A program made the translations under genes and the position numbers. DNA of 50,663 bases from Sphingobium sp. D43FB (GTDB taxonomy: Bacteria; Pseudomonadota; Alphaproteobacteria; Sphingomonadales; Sphingomonadaceae). The DNA is taken from assembly GCF_002312805.1 (NCBI RefSeq), contig NZ_NMUA01000029.1, forward strand, positions 1 to 50,663, written 5' to 3'. The stretch's first letter is position 1. Every line of letters begins with the position of its first letter. This document shows, piece after piece, positions 34,355 to 43,468 of this stretch. The notes under the pieces are model-generated. The model ran no database searches. It was not told where the DNA came from and saw only the letters and a list, made by a program, of their open reading frames with translations.

Positions 34355-35748
34355 ATGAATATCATGAACGCGATCAGGGGTGATTCAATCACGAGCCCGG
34401 CTTTTAAGGCAAAGGGTGCCAGAGCTCATATTCGTGCGCGCTTGGTCCTCTATGTCGTAGCGTGCGATCTTGTTGCGATCTTCGCAGGGTCAGCGCTCGC
34501 AGGCGTCATTCGGTTCGGAACGGGCTGGATAGCCCCTGCCCTGTCCTTTGCCCTGGTGCTTGGGCTTCTCCATTTTCTGGTGGGATGCATCCTTCACGCT
34601 TTTTCCGGTCCCGCGCTGATAGAGCGCATGACCGCGGCAAAGCTGGCGACGGGCAGCCTTTTGTCTGCTCTTGCGATATTTTTCATGATTCTCTTTGCGA
34701 CTCAGCAGAGCGAAGATGCTTCGCGGATCCAGATCGGGTTTGGCGCGCTTTTCGCCGTATTGCTTGTGATCGTTGGTCGGCTTGCAATGGTCAAAGTCGC
34801 GCGCAAAGCGCTTGGCGGCACGCTCTACGCAACCGTATTCATTGATGATCTGCCAGACGGTATTCGCATTGGAGGCGAAGCGCGAACACGTGCCAGATCC
34901 TTGCGTTGGAATATATGGACTGATGACCCCGGTGGTTATCATGAACTTGCCCAAATGATCGGCACCGCCGATCGTGCGGTCGTGCGATGTCCCGCTGATC
35001 GCAGGGTACGGTGGTCCCATATCCTCCAAGGCATGAATGTCCATGCAGAGATCGTGGCAAGCGAATTGACGGGATCGTCGATCTTAGGCGTGGGGCGCTG
35101 CGGCGACGATATCACTTTTGTGGTTGCCAGCGGTCCGCTCGGCCTATCGGATCGGATGATCAAGCGCATATTTGACATTTGCTTTGCCGGAGGCGCCTTG
35201 CTCATCCTGTTGCCGCTTCTGATTCTCATAGCCATTGCGATCAAAATCGATAGCCGAGGTCCTGTATTTTTTCGGCAGCCGCGAATCGGTCGCCAAAATA
35301 GCCTGTTCCAGATCATGAAGTTCCGATCGATGCGCGACGAGCGCAGCGATATGAAGGGTTTGCGCTCGACCGCTCGCGATGACGACAGGATTACGCGCGT
35401 TGGCCGCTTCATCCGGGCGACGAGCATTGATGAGCTTCCCCAGCTGCTCAATGTGATTAAGGGCGACATGAGCATCGTCGGGCCGCGCGTCCCCACGCCG
35501 TCCACTCCACCGCTCAGAACAAGCTCTTCTGGGAAGTCGATCCGACTTACTGGCATCGCCATGCCTGCAAGCCTGGCATTACCGGCCTTGCTCAGGTTCG
35601 CGGCCATCGCGGAGCCACGGAACGTGAGCAAGATCTGCGCGACAGGCTCGCAGCGGATCTGGAATATCTCAATGACTGGTCGATCTGGCTCGACATAGCG
35701 ATATTGTTCAGGACATTGGGCGTTGTTGTCCATCGCAATGCCTTTTAG
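34355..35748 (+). pseudogene. Initiating sugar-phosphate transferase with a 2-bp frameshift
   Basis: Polyprenyl-phosphate sugar phosphotransferase, the enzyme that loads the first sugar onto undecaprenyl phosphate. N-terminal membrane helices (LVLYVVACDLVAIFAG, FALVLGLLHFLVG and others) precede a C-terminal catalytic domain: a membrane hairpin after KRIFDI, FFRQPRIGRQNSLFQIMKFRSMRD, DELPQLLNVIKGDMSIVGPR. At the CGCGCG tract (35484-35489) the frame breaks: residues after GPR become VPTPSTPP and stop at 35698. Two bases further the correct continuation is seen (PHAV, LFWEVDPTYWHRHACKPGITGLAQVRG in shorter blocks, ending VVVHRNAF) to TAG 35748. Removing one CG restores a 463-residue protein with a textbook GPRPHAV. 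Either a true mutation or an assembly error. Confidence 0.85.
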
Positions 35749-36047
35749 AGGCTAGGGGTGCGCCGCGCTCAAGCACGGATTTTGGAGGGGCGTAAAATTG
35801 TCAGACCGCCCGACCGTGCTTCATGCCGCTAGTCATGCGCGCATCATGCCTCACGCTTTTTTCCAGGTCGGCCTGTACCATGGACACGCTTGCCCATAGC
35901 ATATCAGGCGACGGGGCATGAAGGTTCGATGGCACATAGGCCGATGAGCAACGCGTGCCTTTCATACACCTGCGCGATATCTCCAGCAAAAGCCTGGCTT
36001 TTCTCTATGCGGTTGCCGAGATGGTGATAATTTGACATGAGTTCGCC
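35749..36047. other. Intergenic stretch with a doubtful frameshifted leftward frame
   Basis: Leftward, ATG 36038 opens MSNYHHLGNRIEKSQAF, then HALLIGLCAIEP, stopping at 35904. A second frame continues PSNLHAPSPDMLWASVSMVQ to a stop at 35801. Together they could be one small gene broken by a single-base change. No family and no good ribosome binding site are seen, so this remains doubtful. Confidence 0.25.
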
Positions 36048-36476
36048 ATGATCCCTCGCGACATCAACAATCCCGCCCAATCCCGATGGTCGAGCAGGAC
36101 CAGCCGTGTTATCGACGCTGTATGTTTTGCTGTATTGCTGTTGGTATTGGGTACCGTCATTTATGGACTGTTCCTGCGCGCACATTATGAACATAGTTAT
36201 TATGGTGCCGCGATTCTCGCGATCATCGGTGCTTTGGTGATGTTGATAGGCCTCGCGCAACAAGCGATCGCGGCGCGCGACGCGGCCACATGGCGGGACA
36301 TGGCACAATGGCAGTTGCGGGCGGCCCGCACGCGCGTTGAAACGCGCATGGGACGGGCCGATGACAAGATACAGACGCTCGATCCGCATTCTGCGGTCTA
36401 TTATGAGCATCTGATCGAAGCCTTGAGTGCCGATATGCAAATGCCGGTCTCGGAGACACTGCGCGATGGCCGGTAA
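36048..36476 (+). CDS. Membrane protein of unknown function, upstream of fkbH-like gene
   Basis: 142 residues. Two membrane helices (FAVLLLVLGTVIYGLFL and YGAAILAIIGALVMLIGLA) are followed by a cytoplasmic, probably coiled-coil tail (ARDAATWRDMAQWQLRAART). It overlaps the next small membrane protein by 11 bases, so they are a unit with the FkbH-like gene 44 bp further. I do not recognise a family. No ribosome binding site stands out before ATG 36048, leaving the start uncertain. Confidence 0.6.
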   Translation: MIPRDINNPAQSRWSSRTSRVIDAVCFAVLLLVLGTVIYGLFLRAHYEHSYYGAAILAIIGALVMLIGLAQQAIAARDAATWRDMAQWQLRAARTRVETRMGRADDKIQTLDPHSAVYYEHLIEALSADMQMPVSETLRDGR

Positions 36477-36765
36477 TCCGCAGGTTGAACTTGGAGAAAC
36501 GATTCCGCGCTTTTTCACGCACTGGATCGCCTCCTGCTTCGGTCATTTTTTGATGGTGCTCTTGCCGCTCGTGGCCGAATGGCCGCATCCGCCAACTGAT
36601 CCAAGCTTCCCGCGATGGTGGTCGGTGTTGCTTTTCGCCGGTGCCACCTCGCTTGTGTCTGCTATCATCAATGCCAACCTTCCCGTAACGGCGAGGGAAC
36701 TTGTCAAGAGCGTAGCCCTTGGCTTTGCGCTCAATGCAACCAGCGTCATCCTCAAAATTGCATGA
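36466..36765 (+). CDS. Small membrane protein of unknown function
   Basis: 99 residues from ATG 36466, inside the end of the previous gene. Three hydrophobic segments (SCFGHFLMVLLPLVAEW, WWSVLLFAGATSLVSAI and SVALGFALNATSVILKIA). Together with its neighbours it forms a three-gene cassette: two membrane proteins then an FkbH-like enzyme. Function unknown. Confidence 0.6.
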   Translation: MAGNPQVELGETIPRFFTHWIASCFGHFLMVLLPLVAEWPHPPTDPSFPRWWSVLLFAGATSLVSAIINANLPVTARELVKSVALGFALNATSVILKIA

Positions 36766-36809
36766 CATGAGCGGTCTATCAGGCCCAGGCGCTGTTAAGG
36801 GATGTTGCC

Positions 36810-38732
36810 ATGTCCAATGATCTCTACCTTCAGTTGCAATGGCTCCCTAAGCCACCTGAGGACTGGCGAATGCGCCTCAAGCAGCTGACGGACGCCCCCA
36901 ATCAGGCCGAGGAAGTTCGCTATCTGGCGTCCCATGCCCTTTCGGCAAGCCAGCTTGAGCATCTTGCCCGGAGGCTGGGCCGCACAGGTGCATCGGAGCG
37001 CGAAAGCCTGGGGCTGACTCCATTTCGCTTAGGGATCGTCAGCAACGGCAATCTTGACCTCCTCGTGCCGCAGTTGGTCGCCAGTGCCGTGCGGCACGGC
37101 ATATGGCTCGACTGTGTGGTCGGGCCCTATGGCCAAATTCATCAACAAGCGCTCGATCCGGCAGGCATTATCAACAGTGCGCAATGCCAGGCCGTGTTAC
37201 TGGCGATCGATTATCGCGATCTTGTTCCCGAGGGGCAAACGGATGATCCCCCAGCAGCGTTGCGCATAGCCCAACAAAAGCTGTCTGCCATTCGAACGGC
37301 CTTTCTCGAGAACGCAGGCGCGCCCTCTATCGTCCAGACGCTCGTCCCTCCGCCCGAAAGCCTTTTTGGTAATTTCGACCGACGCTTGTCCGGGACACGG
37401 CGTGCACAGATTGCGGCCTTCAACCAGGACCTATTGGGCACCATGGCGCAAACGCCCGACTATCTGCTCGACGTGGCGGCCATGGCAGAACAGGTGGGCA
37501 CGGCTAGCTGGTACGCGCCCGATGAATGGCATATGGCAAAGCTGTCCGTCTCCCTGCGGGCCAGCCCCTATTATGCCGATCAACTAGGTCGCTTGCTCGG
37601 CGCGATCCTGGGCAAATCGCGTCGCTGCCTCGTGCTTGACCTGGATAATACGATCTGGGGCGGCATCGTTGGCGATGATGGTATTGGGGGTCTGCGTCTT
37701 GGGCAGGGCGATCCTGTCGGCGAAGCCTTTGTTGCGGTACAACAGCTAGCGCGAGATCTTCACGGCCGCGGCGTTGCGCTGGCCATATCGTCAAAAAATG
37801 ACGACACCCTGGCAAGGACGGTTTTTCGCGAACATCCCGATATGGTCTTGCGTGAAGACCATATTGCAGTCTTTCAGGCAAACTGGTCGGACAAGGCGAG
37901 CAATTTGGCTGCAATTGCCGGCAGTCTGTCGCTTGATCTTTCATCGCTCGTCTTTCTCGACGATAATCCGGCCGAACGCGCGCTCATACGCCAGCGACTG
38001 CCGGTCGTCGCTGTGCCGGAGCTGCCAAGCGACCCTGCATTGTTCGCCAGAACCTTGGCCGCGGCTGGCTATTTCGAGGCCATCGCATTTTCTCAAGAAG
38101 ATGTGGCCCGCACCGGCTTTTATGCAAGCAATGCCCAACGGGCTGTGCTTGCGGGAAAGGCGGCGAACCTCGACGATTATCTGGGCTCGCTCGCCATGGA
38201 GATCCGCTTTGCGCCGTTTGATGCCATGGGACAGGAGCGGATTGCCCAGCTCATCGCCAAATCCAACCAGTTCAATCTGACCACGAAGCGGTATAGCGGA
38301 CTTGAGGTGGGAAGGCTTGCCGTCGATCCGACGGTCCGGACAATACAGGTGCGACTTCAGGATTGTTTCGGTGACAATGGCATGGTCAGCATCGTCATAT
38401 TACGGTGCGCAACGTCCGACCGGTGGGTGATAGACAGTTGGCTGATGAGTTGCCGGGTGCTGGGCCGCGGGGTCGAAAAAATGGTATTGGCAGAGATCGT
38501 GCGGATCGCGCGGGCGGAAGGCGCAAGCGAGATTGTGGGTGTCTATCGACCAACGAGCCGTAATGTCCTGGTACGAGATCATTATGAAGGGCTTGGCTTT
38601 TCGTCCCTGGGTGAGGATGAAGAGGGCAATTCGCGCTGGATACGCTCTACCGCGCCGGTGCTCGACCTTCCGCCAATCAAGGTTGCACAATCGGTGGAAC
38701 AGGTAGAGCCTGCTTCGTTGGCGGCGCAATGA
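36810..38732 (+). CDS. FkbH-like HAD-superfamily subfamily IIIC protein
   Basis: 640 residues. The N-terminal 270 are of the alpha/beta type seen before FkbH domains. The HAD-IIIC domain begins with CLVLDLDNTIWGGIVGDDG (nucleophile Asp in DLDNT) and continues with SSKNDD and LVFLDDNPAERALIR. The last 170 residues resemble a GNAT acyltransferase fold (RIAQLIAKSNQFNLTTKRYS, ending NVLVRDHYEGLGF). Known FkbH proteins make glyceryl-S-ACP from 1,3-bisphosphoglycerate for polyketides; others sit in polysaccharide loci and are linked to unusual acyl groups. No acyl carrier protein gene is near. ATG 36810 follows AAGGGA. The 3' end overlaps the convergent hydrolase gene by 56 bases. Confidence 0.85.
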   Translation: MSNDLYLQLQWLPKPPEDWRMRLKQLTDAPNQAEEVRYLASHALSASQLEHLARRLGRTGASERESLGLTPFRLGIVSNGNLDLLVPQLVASAVRHGIWLDCVVGPYGQIHQQALDPAGIINSAQCQAVLLAIDYRDLVPEGQTDDPPAALRIAQQKLSAIRTAFLENAGAPSIVQTLVPPPESLFGNFDRRLSGTRRAQIAAFNQDLLGTMAQTPDYLLDVAAMAEQVGTASWYAPDEWHMAKLSVSLRASPYYADQLGRLLGAILGKSRRCLVLDLDNTIWGGIVGDDGIGGLRLGQGDPVGEAFVAVQQLARDLHGRGVALAISSKNDDTLARTVFREHPDMVLREDHIAVFQANWSDKASNLAAIAGSLSLDLSSLVFLDDNPAERALIRQRLPVVAVPELPSDPALFARTLAAAGYFEAIAFSQEDVARTGFYASNAQRAVLAGKAANLDDYLGSLAMEIRFAPFDAMGQERIAQLIAKSNQFNLTTKRYSGLEVGRLAVDPTVRTIQVRLQDCFGDNGMVSIVILRCATSDRWVIDSWLMSCRVLGRGVEKMVLAEIVRIARAEGASEIVGVYRPTSRNVLVRDHYEGLGFSSLGEDEEGNSRWIRSTAPVLDLPPIKVAQSVEQVEPASLAAQ

Positions 38733-39819
38733 CCGATCGTGTGGGAACCTGCGTTGTTGATGGTCGACTGGCCCTACCGGCAATCACCCAGCGCTCACCT
38801 GTCGGCGCTGCGCGGGGCGCGGTTGTCGCCTGACCAGCATTTGCGGCTACGCCGCTGCCTTGCTGTTCTATGGAATCAGGCTCGTCAGGAAGATTGGCGA
38901 GCACGGCACGTGGCCGGGGTTCCGCTACGCCCGATGCCCCCGCCTTGTCCACCGCATCGTCTGCCTCTCCAAGGCTTTGCCACACAGGCAAAGGCTCGAT
39001 TCCTGAATATGCGGCCTTGAAAGCGGCTTGTTCGCCCCAGGCTCCTGCCCAGCGGTAAAAGATATGAGCGCCAACAGTATCGATTTTGACCAGCTTTGCT
39101 GCCCAATAAGGTACGACATAATCGGCGTGATAATGCGTCGCCCAGCCGACCGCAGGATAGACATAGCCGCCAAGTGCGGCCGCTGCGATCGATCGCGATC
39201 GTGCCCAGCCACCAGCCATCGGCTTTCGCGACAGCGACCCATCGCACGCAAAAGTGAACTGGCAGCCCGTCTCTCGCTGCGCGCCTTGATAAACGACACC
39301 GCAAATCGAGTTGGGATAGGCTGGATGGCGCACGCGGTTGAGAACGACTTGCGCCACGGCGCGTTGACCTTCGACGGGCTCATTACCCGCCTCATAATAG
39401 ATGGCGGCGGTCAGGCAATCGAGCGAGCGCGTGAGCGTTGTGCCGTTGGCAAGATCAGCGAGAAATGCGCGCGCAGGCGAGATTACGCCATCGATCTGAG
39501 GCACCGTTTCGTTCCACTTCTGCGCATCCTGCCGGGTCAGCGTTCGCAGGGCAGCGGGCGCAAAGGGCGCGGCCACCAGAGGCGGCACCTCTTCCACATA
39601 TCCATCTCTGATAGGAACGGTCAGCCCTTCAGAGTCCGCTCCCAGCCACCAAAATGATAGCAGCGCTCCTACTAGGCCAACAAGGAGCAAGCCTGTAGCG
39701 AACCTGCCCCGGAAGGTGTTCAGAAAGGAGCTGCGTCTCGGCGGAGATGTAAGCCATGCCAGCGCGGCACTATCCGGGGTGATGGCCCTTTGACCAGTGA
39801 TCCCATCTTGTTCTTCCAC
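38677..39819 (-). CDS. SleB-type cell wall hydrolase
   Basis: Peptidoglycan lytic enzyme of the Hydrolase_2/SleB family. The N-terminus has one membrane helix (FATGLLLVGLVGALLSFWWLG), so the enzyme faces the periplasm. The catalytic domain has LTAAIYYEAGNEPVEGQRAV with the active Glu, VVLNRVRHPAYPNSICGVVYQG and QFTFACDGSL. A long Pro/Ala/Thr-rich tail (residue 310 on) ends the 380-residue protein. That tail is what overlaps the fkbH-like gene, so it may be a recent extension. It may open the wall for assembly of the export complex; that is inference from place. Confidence 0.8.
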   Translation of the reverse strand: MEEQDGITGQRAITPDSAALAWLTSPPRRSSFLNTFRGRFATGLLLVGLVGALLSFWWLGADSEGLTVPIRDGYVEEVPPLVAAPFAPAALRTLTRQDAQKWNETVPQIDGVISPARAFLADLANGTTLTRSLDCLTAAIYYEAGNEPVEGQRAVAQVVLNRVRHPAYPNSICGVVYQGAQRETGCQFTFACDGSLSRKPMAGGWARSRSIAAAALGGYVYPAVGWATHYHADYVVPYWAAKLVKIDTVGAHIFYRWAGAWGEQAAFKAAYSGIEPLPVWQSLGEADDAVDKAGASGVAEPRPRAVLANLPDEPDSIEQQGSGVAANAGQATTAPRAAPTGERWVIAGRASRPSTTQVPTRSVIAPPTKQALPVPPIVQP

Positions 39820-39929
39820 GCAATTTGCATAAGGACAATCACCATAAGACGCAACCTATGACCGCCTACCGGCCGTTGACGTGTTCGCCTCGCAGGACAG
39901 TGCGAGACCCCATCAAGAGGATCCACCCC

Positions 39930-40283
39930 ATGCCATCCCCGCTTCTTCTTCTTGCCTTGGCTGCCAGTCAGCCAACCGGTGCGATAGGCTATCTCAACGC
40001 CGGGGAATTGCTGGAGCGCTGTACCGCGACGTCAGCGCCCGACCTCTCCTACTGCTTTGCCTATGTCACGGGCGTTCATGATTCGGTCAAAGCCTATGAG
40101 GCGTGGCTTGCGATGCAGGAATATTGCCTACCACTTGCAACGCCCCAAGGCGATCTGCGCCGTGCTTTCATCGAATATATGGCTGGCCATCCCGGCGACC
40201 GTGCGGGCGAAGCAGCCTCTGTGGTCATCGTCGCTCTCAAGGAACGCTATGATTGCGAACCCGATGCAGTCCCCGAGCCATAA
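39930..40283 (+). CDS. Rap1a/Tai-like exported protein
   Basis: About 117 residues. A short signal peptide (PSPLLLLALAASQPTGA) precedes IGYLNAGELLERCTA, YCFAYVTGVHDSVKA and a helix with FIEYMAGHPGD; cysteines at the family positions. Rap1a/Tai proteins include periplasmic immunity proteins against peptidoglycan-cleaving effectors, but many members stand alone. Here the neighbour is a wall hydrolase gene, divergent, 110 bp away. ATG 39930 (behind AGAGGA) is preferred over the upstream ATG 39825 because only it gives a signal peptide. Confidence 0.65.
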   Translation: MPSPLLLLALAASQPTGAIGYLNAGELLERCTATSAPDLSYCFAYVTGVHDSVKAYEAWLAMQEYCLPLATPQGDLRRAFIEYMAGHPGDRAGEAASVVIVALKERYDCEPDAVPEP

Positions 40284-40489
40284 GGTCAGACGTCTGCCAG
40301 GGTTGTGACTGCAAGGAACTCACGCGCCTCACCCAAAAATCAGACCGATGTCCCATTCAAGGCAGGGCGCAACAGCAGGATCAGACTATCCTCCATGATA
40401 GCGGGCTACACATTTCCAACGTTGCCCCGACAGCCACATCTCACGGGCTCCTAAGTTTATGGTCGATCCTTGCTGTCAAGGTTCGCCGA

Positions 40490-42685
40490 TCAGGCTGGGT
40501 CTTCGTCATAATTATAGCGATAATAGTCGCTATAGGGACCATAGCCCGTCTTGCGGCTGTTATATTTGGTGACAACAGCGCCAATCAAATTCCCATGAGC
40601 GCGATCGAGGCGGGTCACGGCTGCCCGTGTCTGCCCGAAATGCGCGCTGCCCGCAGCGCACACGAAGATCGTTGCCTGCACAGCGGCCGTCAATTCCGTC
40701 GCATCGGCCAGCGCCAGCACCGGTGGCCCATCCAGGATGATGATATCATAATCAGCGCTCAGAGACTCTAGCAGCGTCTCGACAGCATCGCCGGCAAACA
40801 GATTGGCCGGGTCAGGCGGCAACGGGCCGCTTGGCATGAAAAAGGCATTGGCCATGCCCATTCCCATGGGCAGGATCGACTCCAGCGCCGTACTGCTGCG
40901 GGCTAATAGCGTTGAGAGTCCCTTGTCAGATTGCCGCACATTAAGAAATTTGTGCAGCGAAGGGCGGCGCAGATCTGCGTCGATCAACAACACTTTGCGC
41001 CCCACCATGGCAAAGCCGCGGGCGAGCGCATAGGATGTCGTTGATTTGCCCTCCCCTTTGCTCGAACTGCTGACCAGGACGGACTTGAACAGTCCCTGAT
41101 TGGAGGAGAGTTCGATGGCCGTGCGGATGCTGTTGTAGGCTTCGGTGATTTCAGATTTGCTGTCCTGCAAGTCCTCGACAGGTGTACTGCTTTCAACCTC
41201 CGGAACTACGCCGAGAAGCGGCATATGCAGCTTCGACTCGACATCTTCGGGATTTCGGATCGCATCGTCCAGCCGTTCGCGGGCAAATGCGTAGACAAGA
41301 GCAAGGCAAAGTCCGCTCAATGTCGCAAGTGCCAGATTGATCAGCGGCCTCGGCGAAATAGGACGACGGGGTGTTTCAGCAAGATCCACCATGGAAATGT
41401 TATTGGTCGCAATGCCGGCCTCCGCGCTGACTTCCTTGAAGCGCTGCAGGAGGCTTTCATAAAGTTGCCGGTTGGTATCGACTTCACGTTGCAGGATATT
41501 ATATTGTACCGAACGATCCTGTTCGGCAAGCGTTGCGCCCTTGAGCGTCGCAACTTGCGCCGCAAGCGCTGTATATTGCCGTTCGGTCGTTAGATACTGG
41601 TTGCGGATTGAGTTGCGAATACTCTCGGCAAAACCGCGTATCTGCTGTTCGAGTTCGGCAACCTGCGCACCGACCTGGGACACTGTAGGATGCTCGGGTG
41701 TGAGCCGCTGGCGCAATTGACTGAAATCAGCATTGAGTTCAGCGCGGCGCTGCAACAGTCTTTGCATACCATCATTTGCCAGCACTTCGGGCAAAGTCAT
41801 GAGCGCAGCGCCACGGGCCTGCTCCCACCGCTCCCTCGCCTGCGACCGTGCCGTCGCTGCCGCAGCATAGCTTTCATTGAGCTGGACAAGATTGGCTGTG
41901 ACAAGCGAGCGGGGCCCGCTCGCCTCCCAATTCTGCTTTGCGCCTGAACTGGCGTCAATCAGTTGGGCTGAACGGGCGTAGCCGATCAGGCTGCGCTCGG
42001 AAGCTTCAAGACGCCCCTTTGCCAGGCCAAGTTGTTTTTCAAGAAAATTGCGCGAATAGGCCGAAGTTGAATATTTCCGCTGAATGTTTCCGGAAATAAC
42101 ATTTTCGGCATAGCTATTGGCTATACGGTCCGCCAGCGCGGGTTCGCGGCTACGGAACAATATGCCGACCACCCTCGAGTTTCGCTTGAGATCAACGTCC
42201 AGATTGCGTTGCAGCGTATCTAGTACCGTCTCTTCTCGCTTTCCCCGCTTATCGCCCAGAACAGCGCCAACGCCCATCTGCTCGAGGAACCTGTCGTTGG
42301 CAGCAAGACCAAGGCTGTCCGACACCTTCTTGGCCATGGAACGGCTTTTAACAATATCGACCTGGGTTTGCAGAAAGCGATCAGCGTCAGCGCCGCCAAT
42401 CATCGTCTGGTCATCCTCGGTGCCAAGGACCTTGGCAATCTGCTGATCGATCTGGACGCTTGATCGCGCTTCATAGACGCGCGGCATGATCAAGATCGAC
42501 AATATGCCAAGCGCGATGCATCCCGCCAGAATAAGTCCCATGACGAAGCGATTTCGATAAATGGTCGCCCATATCGCCCGCAGATCGATCATGGGTCTGC
42601 GCTCGACTGCGTCTATCTGGTCTTGCGCCATGGCGGAAGCGCCAGACTGATCGAACTCTATCCGATCGCGGGTCTTAGCGTTCAT
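40490..42685 (-). CDS. wzc: Polysaccharide co-polymerase and tyrosine autokinase (Wzc type)
   Basis: Controls polymer length and export and autophosphorylates on tyrosine. N-terminal Wzz domain between two membrane helices (FVMGLILAGCIALGILSIL and LINLALATLSGLCLALVYA), with long coiled coils in the periplasmic part. The cytoplasmic kinase has Walker A SSSSKGEGKSTTSYA, Walker A' VLLIDADLRRP and Walker B IIILDGPP. The C-terminal tail carries a cluster of tyrosines (YGPYSDYYRYNYDEDP), the phosphorylation site. About 731 residues from ATG 42685; GGGGGG lies just upstream. wza is the gene before it (24 bp gap), so they form one operon. Confidence 0.92.
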   Translation of the reverse strand: MNAKTRDRIEFDQSGASAMAQDQIDAVERRPMIDLRAIWATIYRNRFVMGLILAGCIALGILSILIMPRVYEARSSVQIDQQIAKVLGTEDDQTMIGGADADRFLQTQVDIVKSRSMAKKVSDSLGLAANDRFLEQMGVGAVLGDKRGKREETVLDTLQRNLDVDLKRNSRVVGILFRSREPALADRIANSYAENVISGNIQRKYSTSAYSRNFLEKQLGLAKGRLEASERSLIGYARSAQLIDASSGAKQNWEASGPRSLVTANLVQLNESYAAAATARSQARERWEQARGAALMTLPEVLANDGMQRLLQRRAELNADFSQLRQRLTPEHPTVSQVGAQVAELEQQIRGFAESIRNSIRNQYLTTERQYTALAAQVATLKGATLAEQDRSVQYNILQREVDTNRQLYESLLQRFKEVSAEAGIATNNISMVDLAETPRRPISPRPLINLALATLSGLCLALVYAFARERLDDAIRNPEDVESKLHMPLLGVVPEVESSTPVEDLQDSKSEITEAYNSIRTAIELSSNQGLFKSVLVSSSSKGEGKSTTSYALARGFAMVGRKVLLIDADLRRPSLHKFLNVRQSDKGLSTLLARSSTALESILPMGMGMANAFFMPSGPLPPDPANLFAGDAVETLLESLSADYDIIILDGPPVLALADATELTAAVQATIFVCAAGSAHFGQTRAAVTRLDRAHGNLIGAVVTKYNSRKTGYGPYSDYYRYNYDEDPA

Positions 42686-42708
42686 CGTCTTGCCCCCCAA
42701 TGGCACGG

Positions 42709-43398
42709 CTAGAATTGAGCGAATACGTTAAGCAGCGGCGCTGCACGCAAAAAGTCGTGCCATGCTTGCTTGGTCCCGGAATGGCCAACAATGATGACGT
42801 CGCGCGCCATGATGGCAGGATCCTGATCCTCTGCGCGGCGGATGCGGCCAAGATCGAAAGCAGCAGCATAGCGTTTGTCACCGATGAAGCGAATGACCAC
42901 GACCTTGTCGAGTGCGGCATTTTCCGTCTCACCCTTGGCCAGCGCTACAGTATCAAGCAAGGTCGTGGGCCCTTGTATCGGGAAGATACCAGGCTCAGTG
43001 ACTTGCCCTTGGACAGTGACGTTCTGGGAAACCGAACTTGTTACACTGACGGTAACCTGCGGATCGACATAAAAGCGCGCGCTGCTCTGGCGCAGCTTCT
43101 CCGCCAATTCGGTTGTCGTAAGCCCGGCGGCATGAACCCGGCCAACCAACGGCATGGTGATATCGCCTGCCGCATCGACCTGCATGCCTTTTGCCGACAT
43201 TTCCGCTTCCTGGAAGAAGGTGATATCGAGTCGGTCAAGCTCGCCAATGCGATACAATGCAACCTTGGGTTCGCCCGCAAAGGCGGGAATCCGCTCGTAG
43301 GCAAGACTGCCCTGCTCCACATTCTGGGATACATTGCGGCTGACGCACGCCGAAAGTGCCAGTCCAGTTGCGACTGCTGCAATAACCGATCGCTTCAT
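42709..43398 (-). CDS. wza: Polysaccharide export lipoprotein (Wza type)
   Basis: Outer-membrane export channel subunit, 229 residues. A lipoprotein signal with lipobox LSAC at residue 15-18 is present. The poly_export domain follows (YRIGELDRLDITFFQEAEMS, then AAGDITMPLVGRVHAAG), then SLBB-type repeats (VTVSVTSSVSQNVTVQGQV, LLDTVALAKG). This is shorter than E. coli Wza and lacks its C-terminal amphipathic helix, but the size is common in Alphaproteobacteria. It is followed by wzc and preceded at 70 bp by wzy. Confidence 0.88.
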   Translation of the reverse strand: MKRSVIAAVATGLALSACVSRNVSQNVEQGSLAYERIPAFAGEPKVALYRIGELDRLDITFFQEAEMSAKGMQVDAAGDITMPLVGRVHAAGLTTTELAEKLRQSSARFYVDPQVTVSVTSSVSQNVTVQGQVTEPGIFPIQGPTTLLDTVALAKGETENAALDKVVVIRFIGDKRYAAAFDLGRIRRAEDQDPAIMARDVIIVGHSGTKQAWHDFLRAAPLLNVFAQF

Positions 43399-43445
43399 GA
43401 ACCATGCCCCCTTTGATACTTATGGCTTATCGAGGAAATGATGGC

Positions 43446-43467
43446 GCGTTGCAACATCTCGCAACGC
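43446..43467. promoter_or_regulatory. Inverted repeat between wzy and wza
   Basis: GCGTTGC (43446-43452) pairs with GCAACGC (43461-43467) around eight bases. It lies in the 70-bp gap between the wzy stop and the wza start, so it is either an operator for wza-wzc or an RNA hairpin that separates the genes. No T-run. Confidence 0.4.
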
Positions 43468-43468
43468 C

